Below the pieces are notes generated by a model. That model saw only the letters and a program-made list of their open reading frames with translations, did not search any database and was not told the origin of the DNA. A DNA stretch of 64,000 bases, taken from positions 155,915,269 through 155,979,268 of the forward strand of contig CAXKWD010000007.1 of assembly GCA_964059195.1 (NCBI GenBank). The letters run 5' to 3'. This document shows, piece by piece, positions 33,951 to 45,404 of the stretch. The stretch comes from Ectobius pallidus. Lineage: Eukaryota; Arthropoda; Insecta; Blattodea; Ectobiidae. A program made the position numbers and the translations under genes. Positions within the stretch are counted from its first letter, which is position 1. Each line of letters begins with the position of its first letter.

Positions 33951-34054
33951 CTGCTGGCCACGGGTTGCACTCCCAGCATCTCCATCTCGAGCAGGAGCTG
34001 GACCTCATCCAGAGGAGAGCAAGAGTCGGCCTTGAACTCGCCTTCTTGCCGCGT
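33951..34054 (-). CDS. Candidate antisense exon, unidentified
   Basis: A 104-base, GC-rich block stands out from AT-rich intron. On the minus strand it reads TRQEGEFKADSCSPLDEV then QLLLEMEMLGVQPVASR without stops. It is bounded by GAAACTGCAG (acceptor, weak pyrimidine tract) and CCAGCAG|GTGGGTG (good donor). Its composition looks like real protein. It would belong to a gene nested in intron 2 on the opposite strand, or to an eroded captured exon. The + strand frame lacks a donor. I recognise no family, and no partner exon was found. Confidence 0.33.
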
Positions 34055-34849
34055 CTGCAGTTTCTTTCCTACCATTTACCTTTCATCCTTCCTATTGCTT
34101 TATCTATTTCAGTTCATCGTTCCTTCCTTTTCGTGGATAGTATGCCACCTTTTCTCCGTTTTTTTCCGTCATTTTCCTTTTGTTGCATTTATTTGTCTTC
34201 CATTGCCCGGATTCTGACGACCTAAAATTGTTTGAAAAATGACCTACAAAATGACCATAAATTTAAAAGAAAATGACTTAATAATTATAAAGAATGACCT
34301 TAAAACTGATATTTTATTTACAGCAAACTATTATTGTACACATAAGGTTAGACTATAGACTAATTTGTACATAATTGTAAAAACTGTAAATGCAGAAAGG
34401 ATGTTGTAGGTCTAAAAACCTTGTTCTGTGTTCTTGATTGGAGCATTTAAGAAGAATAGTAGAAAATTGTTTTTAAAGTAGATCCTACAAAAATGTTGCT
34501 CTATACTAACCTAGTAATTTATTTAAATATTACCCGTATGGAAAAAAAGACGAAAAAAGTTAATATAAGTAAGTGCATGAAAATGACTAAATAAGGAAGC
34601 AAATGACATGAAAATTACAAAATAATGACGTAAAATTGAAATAAATGCCCTAAAAATATAAAATTGTATAAAATGACAAAATGACCTAATAAAATTTATT
34701 TTTATAATCTACAGGCCATGAATGTAATTTATCCACATGCTGGCAATGTCTATGCAGCATCAATAAAAAGATGACATGTCTTCAGAATCCGGGCCCTGGT
34801 AATTATTTACTCCCTCTCGTCCTACCTGTACCTTCACCCATTCAGAACA
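34055..34849. repeat. AT-rich sequence with R5-like units
   Basis: From 34220 the + strand is a series of AAAATGACCTAAAAT-like units, the inverse of R5 at 10745. No coding potential. Confidence 0.45.
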
Positions 34850-34972
34850 AGGTTTGGATGGGATGAAATGTGTAATGCCGGCCAGATGATATCCGGAGAT
34901 CACAGGGGCCTAAAGTTACCCGAAATTTTTCTTACAAGCGAGGAAACTCCCACCTAAAGTCTGACCGTTCTA

Positions 34973-35088
34973 AGAAAGAAACATGAAGTAAACAAAAACC
35001 AGTACATCTGTCTCACTCTAGCACATCACTCGTATGACTTAAAAGTGAGACAGACATACTGGTTTTTGTTTACTTTAGGTTTCTTTTT
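34973..35088. repeat. Foldback sequence with ~45-bp arms
   Basis: AGTAAACAAAAACCAGTA (left) is mirrored by TACTGGTTTTTGTTTACT (right); the arms extend out to AGAAAGAAAC / GTTTCTTTTT and in to TCTGTCTCACT / AGTGAGACAGA. The loop is 25 bases. It lies inside the split SINE-2 and directly before SINE-3. Confidence 0.75.
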
Positions 35089-35096
35089 TAGCTCGT

Positions 35097-35566
35097 TGGA
35101 CTGGATGGCGTAGTTAGTATCGCGCTGGCTTTCTGTGCGCAAGGTTGCGGGTTCGATCCCGGGCTAGGTCGATGGCATTTATGTGTGCATAAATGTGATA
35201 GGCTCATGCTAGTAGATTTACTGACCAAGGGGCAATTACATGGTAAAAACTATGGTTTGAAATTGTATAACAATTTTTTTTCTGAGTTCCCTGAATATGT
35301 AAATTACAATCGTAAACATTTTAAGAGGAAAAAAAAATTATATAATATTAATAGCACAATTTTAATTTTTGTTTGGTCTTTCAATGTTTCAATCAAATTT
35401 ATTCTATTTATGCTATTTTAAACCACTGGTTAATGCTGAAAAATTATTTTTATTTACATTGTACTCATAAATTTAGATTTTTTCGTTTGTAGTATACTGT
35501 GTATCGATATGTAATGCTCATATAGGGGTATGTTTGGTTTTATTTGTTTTTACTTGTATTAAATGT

Positions 35567-35623
<57 letters not shown>

Positions 35624-35782
35624 TAGGTAAGTAATGTTAATAAAAATGTTTAATAGTTTTTTTTAAAATAAAAAATTAAAATTAAAAGAACTCCTGCGGG
35701 ACAAAATTCCGGCACACCGGCGACGGTCACAGGCATAAGTTGAAGTACATTCCCGTCAATTAAATAATCATATACCAATCAA
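35097..35782 (+). mobile_element. SINE-3 with exact 14-bp TSD
   Basis: It is flanked by CTTTTTTAGCTCGT at 35083-35096 and 35783-35796. The tRNA-like head (GGCGTAGTTAGTATCGCGCT, B box GGTTCGATCCC) is followed by ATGTGTGCATAAATGTGATA. The 3' block is CTGCGGGACAAAATTCCGGC, then GGCGACGGTCACAGG. About 450 bases of AT-rich sequence with a (TAA)n run (35568-35622) lie between head and 3' block, so it is longer than expected for a SINE and probably carries an expansion or a further insertion. Confidence 0.85.
35568..35622. repeat. (TAA)n microsatellite
   Basis: An uninterrupted trinucleotide run of about 18 units inside SINE-3. Confidence 0.95.
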
Positions 35783-35865
35783 CTTTTTTAGCTCGTCTGG
35801 GGATTAGGTAACTTGTCCCGACCAGGAATGTAACCAGGCCCCGCTGCGTGAGAGGAGCGATAATA

Positions 35866-36420
35866 TATTCTGTGTTCTTGCTAAACTATTAATTGGATTC
35901 CATATAAACTGTGGCATGACTTGGTTATTTGTGGAGTAGTTCTTCTATAGCTTTCACACTTCACATTCCTATCCCTGGCAACTCCCACACTAACGTTTTC
36001 AAGAGAAGCTATAATCGTGTCAAACAATCAAACGACCGATGTCATACAGAATCGCTAATAGCCATCTTGTTTTCTGGTTTTGCTAATATTCAGCAGGACG
36101 GAGGTGAAACCAGTTCCTGGACCACTTAACCGCGCGGTCGATTGTGTTGTTAACCTCTGCAGACTTTTGTTTTCACTTTCGCTGCGTCGCGTTTTGGTTT
36201 TGCGCATCGCATAGGCCGAAATGTTCTTGTCGCTCTCCCTGTACGCCTACGAGCTGGGAGTAGGCAGTCCGCAATATTCGTGTGGCGGAGAAGTGGTCGG
36301 GGCAGCGCGGCGCTGTGCACAAAAACTCCTATTGCATAAACAAGTGAACCCTCTCATGTGGTACTATGGCACCCATTTAATTAAGGAATCGCGCACAATG
36401 TGCATTATCTTAACCTAAGA
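35866..36420. other. Unassigned sequence with a GC-richer block
   Basis: 36120-36330 is GC-rich and CpG-rich (CGCGCGGTCG, GCGTCGCG) and open for about 65 codons on the + strand from 36221. No domain and no convincing splice pair. It leads directly into a SINE head. Confidence 0.3.
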
Positions 36421-36545
36421 CTTAACCTACCCAGTCCTGAACCCGGGGAGGGGATCTTTCACTACTGAAAAATCACCGACCCGGCCGGGAATCGAACCCG
36501 GGCCGCCGGAGTGGAAGGCAGGCGTGCTACCGACTCACCCACGAC
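36421..36545 (-). mobile_element. SINE-4 tRNA-like head
   Basis: Minus strand: GGTGAGTCGGTAGCACGCC then a B box region (reverse of GGGAATCGAACCCGGGCC). A single copy in the window, extent approximate. Confidence 0.55.
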
Positions 36546-37249
36546 AATATATTGAAGGTATAAGGAGGTTTTTATCTAATACAAATACATAAAACTTCCC
36601 TAAATGGTATAAAAATGAAGTCTATGAACACAGGCCGATTTCAGGTTCAGGAGTAAAGGAGGGAGGGGAATAAGACACACATTAAGTGGAGGTTAATTAT
36701 ACGTATACATATATTATATTATACAATACATAGGCCTATTGTCTTTCGAAATGAATAAAGGACATGCGGACAAACAGAAAGTTACTTACTGTCCCCCCCC
36801 CTTTTAAACCATCCTTTTTATCATCACCTTTCCTCTTCTCTTTCTTCTCTGGACACTCGTGGAAGTTGCTACCCAGAGGGAACCTGTGTCCTAAAGGAGG
36901 GAACAATCACAAAATTCGCAAACTACAATAATTAATACTCTGTTACCTTTTTAGTTTGCTAAAACAATATGGCACCCATTTCTGTTCTCATTAGCTCTTC
37001 GCTTAAACCTTACACCGCTTATTAAATTTAATCTGGAGCATTTATTTGAATGCCATTCCAGGGAGAAATCCAATAAGGAAATCATGTTTTTCATATGGCG
37101 CCGTTCTCTGTTGCTATGGTGAAATTGAACAATGTCTTCTTTAATCAGCGTTCTTTTCATAAGCCTCCTCCTCCTACTTCTGATTCTTCAATTTTTGTGC
37201 CATTTGCAGGTCTTAGCAGCAAACTATTTTTTTTACTTATCTTTTTTTT
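36546..37249. other. Unassigned sequence
   Basis: No gene or named repeat in about 700 bases apart from C- and T-rich runs. Confidence 0.35.
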
Positions 37250-37605
37250 TATTTCAGCTGTATTTATACTCCTTTTAGCTGCGAAGACATATCAGGAGTT
37301 CGGGATGTGTGTCTATACAGCACAGTAGGCTTTAAAACTATTGCTTGTCAATTGTTTCTATTGTTACTGCATTTTTATGGAGTAAGTTTCAACTGATATT
37401 AATTTAAATGGATATGATAACAGCATGGAATGATGAGGATGATTCATGGTATGTAAACATCCAATTCGGCATTTGCCTTTACGACTGAGGAAACCATGAA
37501 AAAAAACCATGTCAAATTGGCCGGCCACGGGATTTGAACCTGGGGCCTCTCGAATACGAGTCCTAAACGTTACCATCTCGCCACTTCGCTTGGTATTGTA
37601 TTGTA
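37250..37605 (-). mobile_element. SINE-8, full length
   Basis: It matches the nested copy at 4505-4862 along its length: CTCCTTTTAGCTGCGAAG, CAGGAGTTCGGGATGTGTGT, ATTAATTTAAATGGATATGA, then the reversed head CGGGATTTGAACCTGG. A (TATTG)n run at 37593-37620 follows directly. Confidence 0.82.
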
Positions 37606-39189
37606 TTGTATTGTATTGTATTTTTTTTTTTTTTTCATCTTCTCTGTCCTTGTCCTTTGTTTTTCAGGAATCAATCCGTCTAGGACATCACATTATATAC
37701 TGTATATATAGTTTCTAAAGTTAGCTCATTAGTATTTAGTTTTAATCTGGGCAAGGATGTAAAACGCATAATCGCGTAAGTCTTTTCTTTATAAGAGTCA
37801 CACGTAAGACAAATTAAAACCCACATATTTCTTCCCAGCATTACATGGAGCTTCAGTGCTGTTCTATGAAATCTCTTTGCTAACTTTCCTTAGTTCCTAT
37901 ATATAATTTATTTATTTTATGATTTACTCAATTTATCATGCTATGAGCATGTACTTTCTCTGTAATAGGAATTGCATTGCAATAATAGTAAAGTTACAAC
38001 CCTCAGCCATGTATAACTTGTTTACGGCATTAAAACATGTAATTGACTTTACAGAATGTAAGCCTATTTTTGACGTGTGAAAATATTTAAATATTCGTTA
38101 TCGTTTATATAAAAGTATGAATGTAGAAACCACGGTCTTAGCAGGGTTATTCATTTTGTTTATATTGAATAGAGAGGGCCTTGACTACAATGCAGTCAGA
38201 TGTTTTTAGTTTATTACGTCATGTTTTCCTTTAATGCACAAATTTAACTGGGAATGTGCATATGTTCAATTGTAGCTCTTTTTTGTTGCAATACTACTGA
38301 GAGGTATGTATTTTATAATTAGTTAAATTAATAATGTGAAACCTATTAAAATTTTGTAATTTTTAATTACTTTTCTTTGTTCCTAATAATATTATGATGA
38401 AATAGTTTTACTAGAAATCGTTTTAATGTATAATTTGGGATCAAAATCTGCACAATAAACTGTTAAGATAATGATAAACTGACGGTACCCTTAATGCAAG
38501 GAAATATACAGCTAAGGACCAAAGTAAACATCATATATCCTAATACTTAACATCGTTTGCATCTAGAGTTTTCAGAATTTATCGTTTATACGTTTCGTTT
38601 TGCTTCCCAAGAAGATATTATTTTGCACATAATTGAAGCGTTTAGTTTTATAAGGGTCTAAGTGCCAAAATCATGATTGTATAGAAAACAAGACATAGAG
38701 CCACAGAAAGACGCTAGACCCAGATAGACCCAGCGCTGTATCTTGAGATTTATTGGTACTAACGTGGTTTTCCCTGGGTCTTGGACCCTTCTGAAATGCA
38801 TTGGTCTGGGTACATAGATCCATTTAAAATTATGAGCTGAAAATCATGATTTTGGCACTTAGACCCTTAAAAAACTAAACGGTTCAGTTATTGGAACGTT
38901 TTGTGTTCTCTTTTATATTGGCATTTATTAGAAACTTTTATAAAATTATTATAATTATCACCTACTTTTCTTCGTTATATAGTAGAATTACCAGAATAAA
39001 ATATAGTATGTGATTTATAATTAAGTTATAAATTGGTTTTAAGAGTTGAAGAAGAAACGCCATTTCGGTCTATATATGGCCATCATCAGAGCCTTCTATT
39101 AAGTATTTTTTTCCTGGTTTAAGATATCTTTTTTTACGAGCGAATAGGTGGAACTTTCCTAACATATAAATGTAATTTCACAAGCTTTG
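37606..39189. other. AT-rich intron with one MITE
   Basis: Mostly low-GC sequence without genes. A 36-base block (TTGACTACAATGCAGTCAGA at about 38183) recurs at 44138. The MITE at 38630-38890 is listed separately. Confidence 0.45.
38630..38890. mobile_element. MITE with ~45-bp inverted ends, copy 2
   Basis: Same family as 12170-12425 (ends AATTGAAGCGTTTAG and AAGGGTCTAAGTGCCAAAA), inserted in the opposite orientation as judged by the internal GACCCAGCGCTGTATC block. Confidence 0.8.
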
Positions 39190-39722
39190 TTACGTATGTT
39201 CTGAAAGTAGCCGATGCATTGCAACTGGCTAGTACGAGGACAGGCCAGATGTTTTGCGAACAGGTAGTAGCGCTGCCTGGCAACTCGCTTAGTTCTTGGC
39301 CTGCCGATGTCAGTCGTGGAGTGAACTCCGGAGAGCTCTCAGCTGTCCCGTTGTCTGTGTGTGCTTCTACGTGTGTGCATGTGTGTACCTGGACCGGTTC
39401 TATTTTTAAACTCGTCAAGGTATTTCCTGTCGGCAAACCGTCTCAAGGTTGGTGTTCGACTCCAGCCCGTCGCAGATTCCTCTTTCAAGGCATTGAAAAA
39501 TCTTCGGGAGGTCCTTCAGGGATCTTAGTTTCGCCGTGGTCCATGTGTCATTTGCCGGGAAGCCGTTTGAAATTTGTGACAAGTGCCAGCGGGCGCGCGC
39601 AATGACCCTTCTTCTTGCCAGTCTGCGCCGACTGCGTCCGAAGCCGTCCGACAGCTACTTTCAAGGGCACGAAGCCGGGACTGCTAGATCCAGCAAGACG
39701 CTCTGCTGACGTGAACTTTCAG
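39190..39722 (+). other. GC- and CpG-rich island, possible alternative first exon
   Basis: About 530 bases stand out from the AT-rich intron by high GC and many CpGs (for example GGGCGCGCGCAATG). An open frame runs 39219-39605 (128 codons), but I recognise no domain. A usable donor, CTTTCAG|GTACCA, lies at 39722. An Inr-like TCAGTC is near 39309. An intragenic promoter with a 5' leader exon, or a captured fragment, would explain this. I cannot tell which. Confidence 0.3.
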
Positions 39723-40005
39723 GTACCAGTTTTGTTTTTTTTGCAACAAAATAACTTCTGCGTTTTGATACACTTTGCAGTAATTTTCACTAGCAACAAT
39801 GAATTTGCGGCATTGCGTTTTGTGGTACGTGCAAATCCAATCTGCAATTGCATCGCATTGTAACGTAATTGGCTGATACGCCGGATGAGTTCTGTTGTTT
39901 TTTCTACAAAAGAAGTAACAAAACTGGATTGTTGCTGTTCAGGTAGCATCAGTGTCTCCAACGCTAGTAATTCTCTTCTTTGTAATCCACTGTTACCATA
40001 GTACT

Positions 40006-40088
<83 letters not shown>

Positions 40089-41215
40089 TATAATAATTAA
40101 TAATAATGTTTTGTTTACCTGGCCGAGTTAAGGCCATAAGGCGTCTTCCACTCAACTAGGAGAAAATAAATACAAACAACTTACAAAATAATTGATGATA
40201 CAATAGATGGTCTTATAAGTAATATTACACAAAAGAAATGAGATAAGTTTTAAGATAATTAATAATTATTTACAGAAATAGACACCTTAGTAATAATTCT
40301 TACAGTGTAATTACACGGATATAAGGATATACAAATTGACAAAACTATTTTAAAGTATAGTAAAATAATTATATATATATATTTTTTTTTTTTTTGACAA
40401 GCTATTTTATTTCTAAATACGTAAGTACATTTAAATTCTAAACATCATTTTAATCTTACATAAAACACCACGGTAAATTAATATATTAAATTATTAATTA
40501 ATATAGTAAATTATATGAATATATTCTTTTCCAAACTCTCCTAATTTGGAAATGATAATGTACTTTAGGCTTACTGGTACAGTAGTATGTAAATAAAAAT
40601 TTACTATGTAAATTGGGTCCGGGGTGTCGTGAGTGCATGAATTTTTTATGTGCTTTTAACTTATTGAAGCTTAAGATTATAAAAATTAGTTAATATCGCA
40701 AAAATCAAAAGATATTTAAATTATTATACAGCATTGTACATTCTACAGTCAGTATATTAGTAATGTCCATAAGACACCACTTGGAGGTTGACTGGGTAGT
40801 TCCCGGACGCCTGAGCGTCACATCTTGAAATTTTAAACATTTGGATTTGGAAGCATTTTTTTGGATCCTGCTTTTAAAAAGTGAAAAATTAATATTTTGC
40901 CATTTATGAAATTCTCCCTTGATTTCTTTTTTTTTTTATTTAGTTCCAGTTATGAAAAAGATCTGAATAACAACTACCATTACAAATACAAATACAAATA
41001 TAAATCATATAAACACAATTATTACGATTACAAGAGAGTATTATTTACCCCGCATGAGCATAGCTCATGTTCATAAAAATAAGTAAATAATTAAGCTAAG
41101 CATTTTCAGGAATATGTAAATAATTTAGTAATTTAGATTTGAACTATGATATGGTCCTATAGGCTCTGACGTCGTATGGATTATGTATGTATATGAACTG
41201 TTGCATGGTTTTATG
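39723..41215. other. AT-rich intron with a long (TAA)n tract
   Basis: 40006-40108 is an ATA/TAA microsatellite of about 30 units with slight interruptions near its end. The rest is low-complexity, AT-rich sequence with no gene. Confidence 0.6.
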
Positions 41216-42424
41216 CAGTGATCTTCAACCTTTTCTAACTAAAAGACCATTTATTTTTTGTGAAAGACTAGCGGGCCGCATGGCGCCGGCATAGGGGGCA
41301 AGGGGGCACGTGCCCACCTCTGGAATGCCTTATGGCTTCATTAATCGTTTGGTAGACCTACTCTTTGTCTCTGTCAACCTTTAGTTGCTGCAAAGAGGAT
41401 AAAAATATATAAATAATTTATACGGAGTTTTGAAAGTATGCAATTATAACTGCATAATTGTATATCTAAAAATCTTTCACCAAGGCTGTTGCCCAGAAGA
41501 ACATAACATGTTAATTTCTTTGCAGCCTCGTCGAATTCAACTCGCGTTCAAAAGTAGGGACTGGGAAACCATGTGAATATTAATGTATTTAGTTATTTGA
41601 AATTGATTTTCAATTGGTAATAAAATACTGTGCCTGCCTCAAAACTTATCACTTGAATTTGGATTAACTCCATTGAGGATTTAACTCACAGTACAGTTTT
41701 TTAGTTTACTGTCGTAATATCACTATTATTTTTCACAGTCGTAAATTAATTTTTAATATTATAAACTACTGTGTAGTTTAGCCTAATAAGTAAGAATCCC
41801 CTTGTGATTGTAATTATGTTAAGTTTACCCCCCCCCCCTTTATAAAACCATTGGTTGGCCGCATTGATTTATTGATAAATTGATACATATATAACACAAA
41901 TATATCATAATTATTAGGGCAAGGCATTTGATGATTTTGCATCTTTTTTATATGAAGGTTAAAAGATAGTTCGAATATATAGAAATGTGTGTCATGAAAT
42001 AATTGATTGAATAAGGGCAATTTGTTTTTTGCATTTTGGTGCTTTATTTTGCATTTTTCGTCATTTTCAAGACATGGGGCTTTTTGGCAATTTTTTTGTC
42101 ATTTTTTTTTTTACATTTTTAGGTCATTTTCGGCATCTTTAGGCTTATTCGGTATTTTAGGTCATGTTTCAGTGGAGATAAAGAGGAGCTTTTCCATGTA
42201 CAAGTCGTTACTTTAAGACAACAGACAATCGTTTTTATTTGAGAATCTCCGCCTAGTGTTCATAGTTAATTTTAATTCCGGTTCATTGTACAGACCATAG
42301 TAGTTTGTCTTGCAACAATAAAGAATTATATTTTCTTTCTTTTTAAATGGCACATATTTGCTAGGGGCAAAAATTAAGCCTCGGGCCTCATGCGACCTCT
42401 GGGCCGCAGGTTGAAAACCATTGT
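41216..42424. mobile_element. hAT element, non-autonomous, 1.2 kb
   Basis: The left end CAGTGATCTTCAACCTTTTC and the reverse complement of the right end, CAATGGTTTTCAACCTGCGG, are classic hAT inverted ends. The flanks GTTTTATG and GTTTTAATG are an 8-bp duplication with one indel. The inside holds AT-rich R5-like sequence and no transposase I can read. Inner sequence recurs at 56793-57203. Confidence 0.8.
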
Positions 42425-42759
42425 TTTAATGTGTCATATAGATTTATTATATTAGCCCTTTTGGTGCCAAGCTTTGCTAAGTCAAAGAAAGTAGTAATTT
42501 ATGATGCAAGAGTCAAAAGCAATGTTTTATTCTGCGAGTAGGAATGATTCTATTTGCTATGCTCGTTTCGCAATCCTGCCAGCGTTTTTTGAACTTGCGT
42601 GTCGTACACTATTTTTTTAGACAGTCTTCAATATTTATATGTAAATTATAGGTTATGAATTAGATTACTTTTACCTACTTCGTATTTGTAATCCTCAACG
42701 CGGCTGTCACAGTATCATCTTTCTTTTTAACACCAGTCCTTCAAATATGCTTACCAAAG
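42425..42759. other. AT-rich sequence
   Basis: No gene or named repeat. Confidence 0.4.
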
Positions 42760-43350
42760 TAGACCTTTGTTCTTGCATAAGCCCTGTTTAATGAATCGAT
42801 CTGGAGCTTAACTGGGAAATCGATTAAAAAATAACTTATTTTCTGCATATCATAATTCCAATTATCACTGATTAAACAAAGCATTCTTGCACTTTCTAGA
42901 TCAGTTTAACTGATTTTATTAAGTGTCAGTATGGTACTTTATGAGAATTTGTCGGGGACGGGAAAATGTCTGTCTGTCCGTCCGTCTATCTGTACGCGCG
43001 ATAACTCAAAAACGCTTTATCGGATTTTAATGAAACTTGGTATACGCATTTATAACGTCAATGGGAAGAAGCCTATTTATATTAAACCAAATCGGTTGAC
43101 CGGTACCGGAGTAATGCCCAATTTAGTTGCCTATTTTATGGTAATACGTTAGAAAGAACTTATGAAATGAAAATCAGTTATCATGACAACATAGGCCTAT
43201 TGTTTTACAGTGATCATACACGGCTTTGGAAATTGCAATACTTGTTTTACAGTGATCATACACGGCTTTGGAAATTGCAATACAGTTAGCTATGACAAGT
43301 AACACTATTGCTTTACATATGCTTATGCACTTTGTTACATCAGTTTACCT
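42760..43350 (+). repeat. R1 repeat, permuted copy
   Basis: The blocks are in the order left-end part (42760-42905), right-half part (42915-43150), middle part (43150-43345), all inverted relative to 29735-30262. That order equals two head-to-tail copies, each truncated. A 42-base unit (TGTTTTACAGTGATCATACA...) is duplicated in tandem at 43201-43283. Confidence 0.65.
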
Positions 43351-43914
43351 GATTTAATTCTTAAATGTTATTGATCCAATTTGAAAGAAAGACTTTTAAG
43401 CTAAAAAGTGACCGAAATCATTGCCATAAGGTTTGATACCCCAGAAATGTGGTTTTGCATTTGTTTTCACATTCTTACTGCAGGCTTATATAACCGCTCT
43501 AGTTTCGTGTGTGCATAAGCCGGTACCACATGTCATATTATGTACTTACCTTTCCATATCAGCCATTCAGGTGACATTCTTCCATCTGAATGTTTCCTTA
43601 ATAGCTAAGCACAGAGCTGTAATTCTATGCACATTACCCTCTTAATGTGTCTCTACTTGGTTTTAAATTCCGCACGGGCAATTAAAATCGCCTGATACGC
43701 CATGGCCAGGATTCAGGAAGCAGGTGTTTCTTTTTTATGGCGTGGTTTTGGATGTACACAACAGGATGTTTTGAAAAGAGATGATACGATTCGCTTCACT
43801 TGTGGAAGTTGGATTGTTTCATAATCTTAGAGGATGACAGAAGTGTTGATTTAGCCATTTTGGTAAAAAAATCTATGTTTGGATTTTAATGTAAAAAAAA
43901 CGTATATAGCCTGA
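43351..43914. other. Unassigned sequence
   Basis: A 70-codon + strand frame at 43433-43645 has no recognised domain. No repeat is assigned. Confidence 0.3.
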
Positions 43915-44132
43915 AGTATAATGGACAAAACATGTCGCGCGAATGGGGGAAGAAAGACATATCTAAAGAAATATTGACTTGCGAAGGATGGTTGGATGGA
44001 GTTAGCACAGAATAGGGTTGAATGGCGGGCTCGGGTAAGCGCGGCAATGAACCTCAGGGTTCCATAAAATAGATAATATTCCTTTAGTTTCTTAGGAATT
44101 TTCTATTGCCATTTAGTAAGTAAGTGAGTAAG
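43915..44132 (+). mobile_element. LINE-B 3' end, shortest copy
   Basis: It starts at AGTATAATGGACAAAACATG, includes GAATGGGGGAAGAAAGACAT and lacks about 100 bases found in the other copies. It ends GCCATTTAGTAAGTAAG. The block just after it (44135-44172) is the repeat also seen at 38180. Confidence 0.72.
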
Positions 44133-44190
44133 AGGACCTTGACTACAATGCAGTCAGATGTTTTTAGTTTTTAATTCGTTATGTTATTAC

Positions 44191-44836
44191 TAGACCTGGG
44201 ATTTTAGACTCTAAAAAATTAAGTTTCAGGTATTTAAAATAGGCTTTTATAACAAGTAAATAGGCTTTTTAAAGAGAAAATAGGCACTTAAAATATGCTT
44301 TAAAAAAGTGTACATAGATAGAAAATATACTTTAAAATATTACAATATACACTTAAACTGTAACATGGTCTTTTTTTTTTTACTGCAAGAAACATGGTAT
44401 ACCTATTCTTAACAGGATTAACTGCAAAATTAGGCATCACGAACTATATTCACTTAAACAGATGTTCTTTCACTGTTGACTTGACACAGTAGTCCTTCCC
44501 CCTTAATCCTCCCCCTCCCCGTCAGTCAGCATTCCTTTAGCGACAATTGTTTGGAATAATCAAGTTTCTGTGAAAAACCCACCTCTGCTGTTCTGCTTTT
44601 CATTGAGGGATGTCCATTATAAGATTGTGAAGTTGAATTTTATTTTAAATGTACAAAACAGGCATTTTAGGCACTAAAATAGTAAAATAGGCTCTAAAGG
44701 TCCAAATAGGCATTTTAGGGCACTACAAAACTCTATAAATGTAAGTGATTTATCATGAAACGTCCACATATTTAAACATTTTCATGTTATTTCATAAGGA
44801 AGAAAATAGGCATTTGCCTTAAAATCCCAGGTATAG
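44191..44836. mobile_element. TIR element with ACCTGGGATTTTA ends
   Basis: The left end ACCTGGGATTTTAGACTC and the reverse complement of the right, ACCTGGGATTTTAAGGC, pair. The inside consists of AAAATAGGC-type units (AATAGGCACTTAAAATA and similar), repeated many times. No transposase. TSD unresolved (ATTACTAG / ATAGTAAT). Confidence 0.6.
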
Positions 44837-45404
44837 TAATTACATAGAATTTCAGGGTGGAACAAATTTTTCCTCTACCTATAGGCCTAGTGCCTCTGGT
44901 ACGGGCAGAGAAAGTAAAAACAAGATGTTTTGCGTATGAGTGTTCAAATATGCATTATTATGCATAACCTCGGTGTAGCAGCTGCAGTGGTTTCCGCGTA
45001 TGGATGCAGACTCCGAAAGGAATTCGGGTGGTTCAGTTTCGCATCATGACGAGGTCTCACCTTGTCCACTGCATATTTTATTATTAATTCTAACACCGTA
45101 TAACGGAACACACGTCAAACACAGCAGTACTTTAAAACGTAACAAGCTGTGCGTACAGAACTAGAGAACAATCAAGGGTCAAGTCTTAACGAACTGTTCA
45201 CAAGACCTGTCTTGCAGGAAAATTAAAATTATTATTATCATTTTTTTATTATTATTATTATTTAAAAAATATTTGTCAAGCATGGTATAATTTTACATGA
45301 GTTGGTACTCACATCTCTGATGTATCGCAGGCTGTTGACATGTATGTTTGTACTTCTGGAAAAAACAAACGAAAAACAAAATCAGTACAATACAGTAACT
45401 AAAC
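44837..45404. other. Unassigned sequence with an R2-type end
   Basis: 44860-44925 carries the R2 terminal inverted motif (TTTTTCCTCTACC and GCAGAGAAAGTAAAA). The rest is unassigned. Confidence 0.4.

Larger units (their letters stand above)
34850..35865 (-). mobile_element. SINE-2 split by an 850-bp insertion
   Basis: 34850-34962 (GCCAGATGATATCCGGAG...CCCACCTAA) and 35808-35865 (GGTAACTTGTCCCGACCAGG...) are neighbours in intact copies (compare 49440-49540). A foldback sequence and SINE-3 now separate them. Confidence 0.75.

Noticed and set aside
35110..35180. tRNA gene on the + strand
   Set aside because: It has a good B box but is followed by the SINE-3 body inside an exact 14-bp TSD.
40006..40108. 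AT-rich replication-origin-like or matrix-attachment element
   Set aside because: It is a plain trinucleotide microsatellite; nothing else supports a function.
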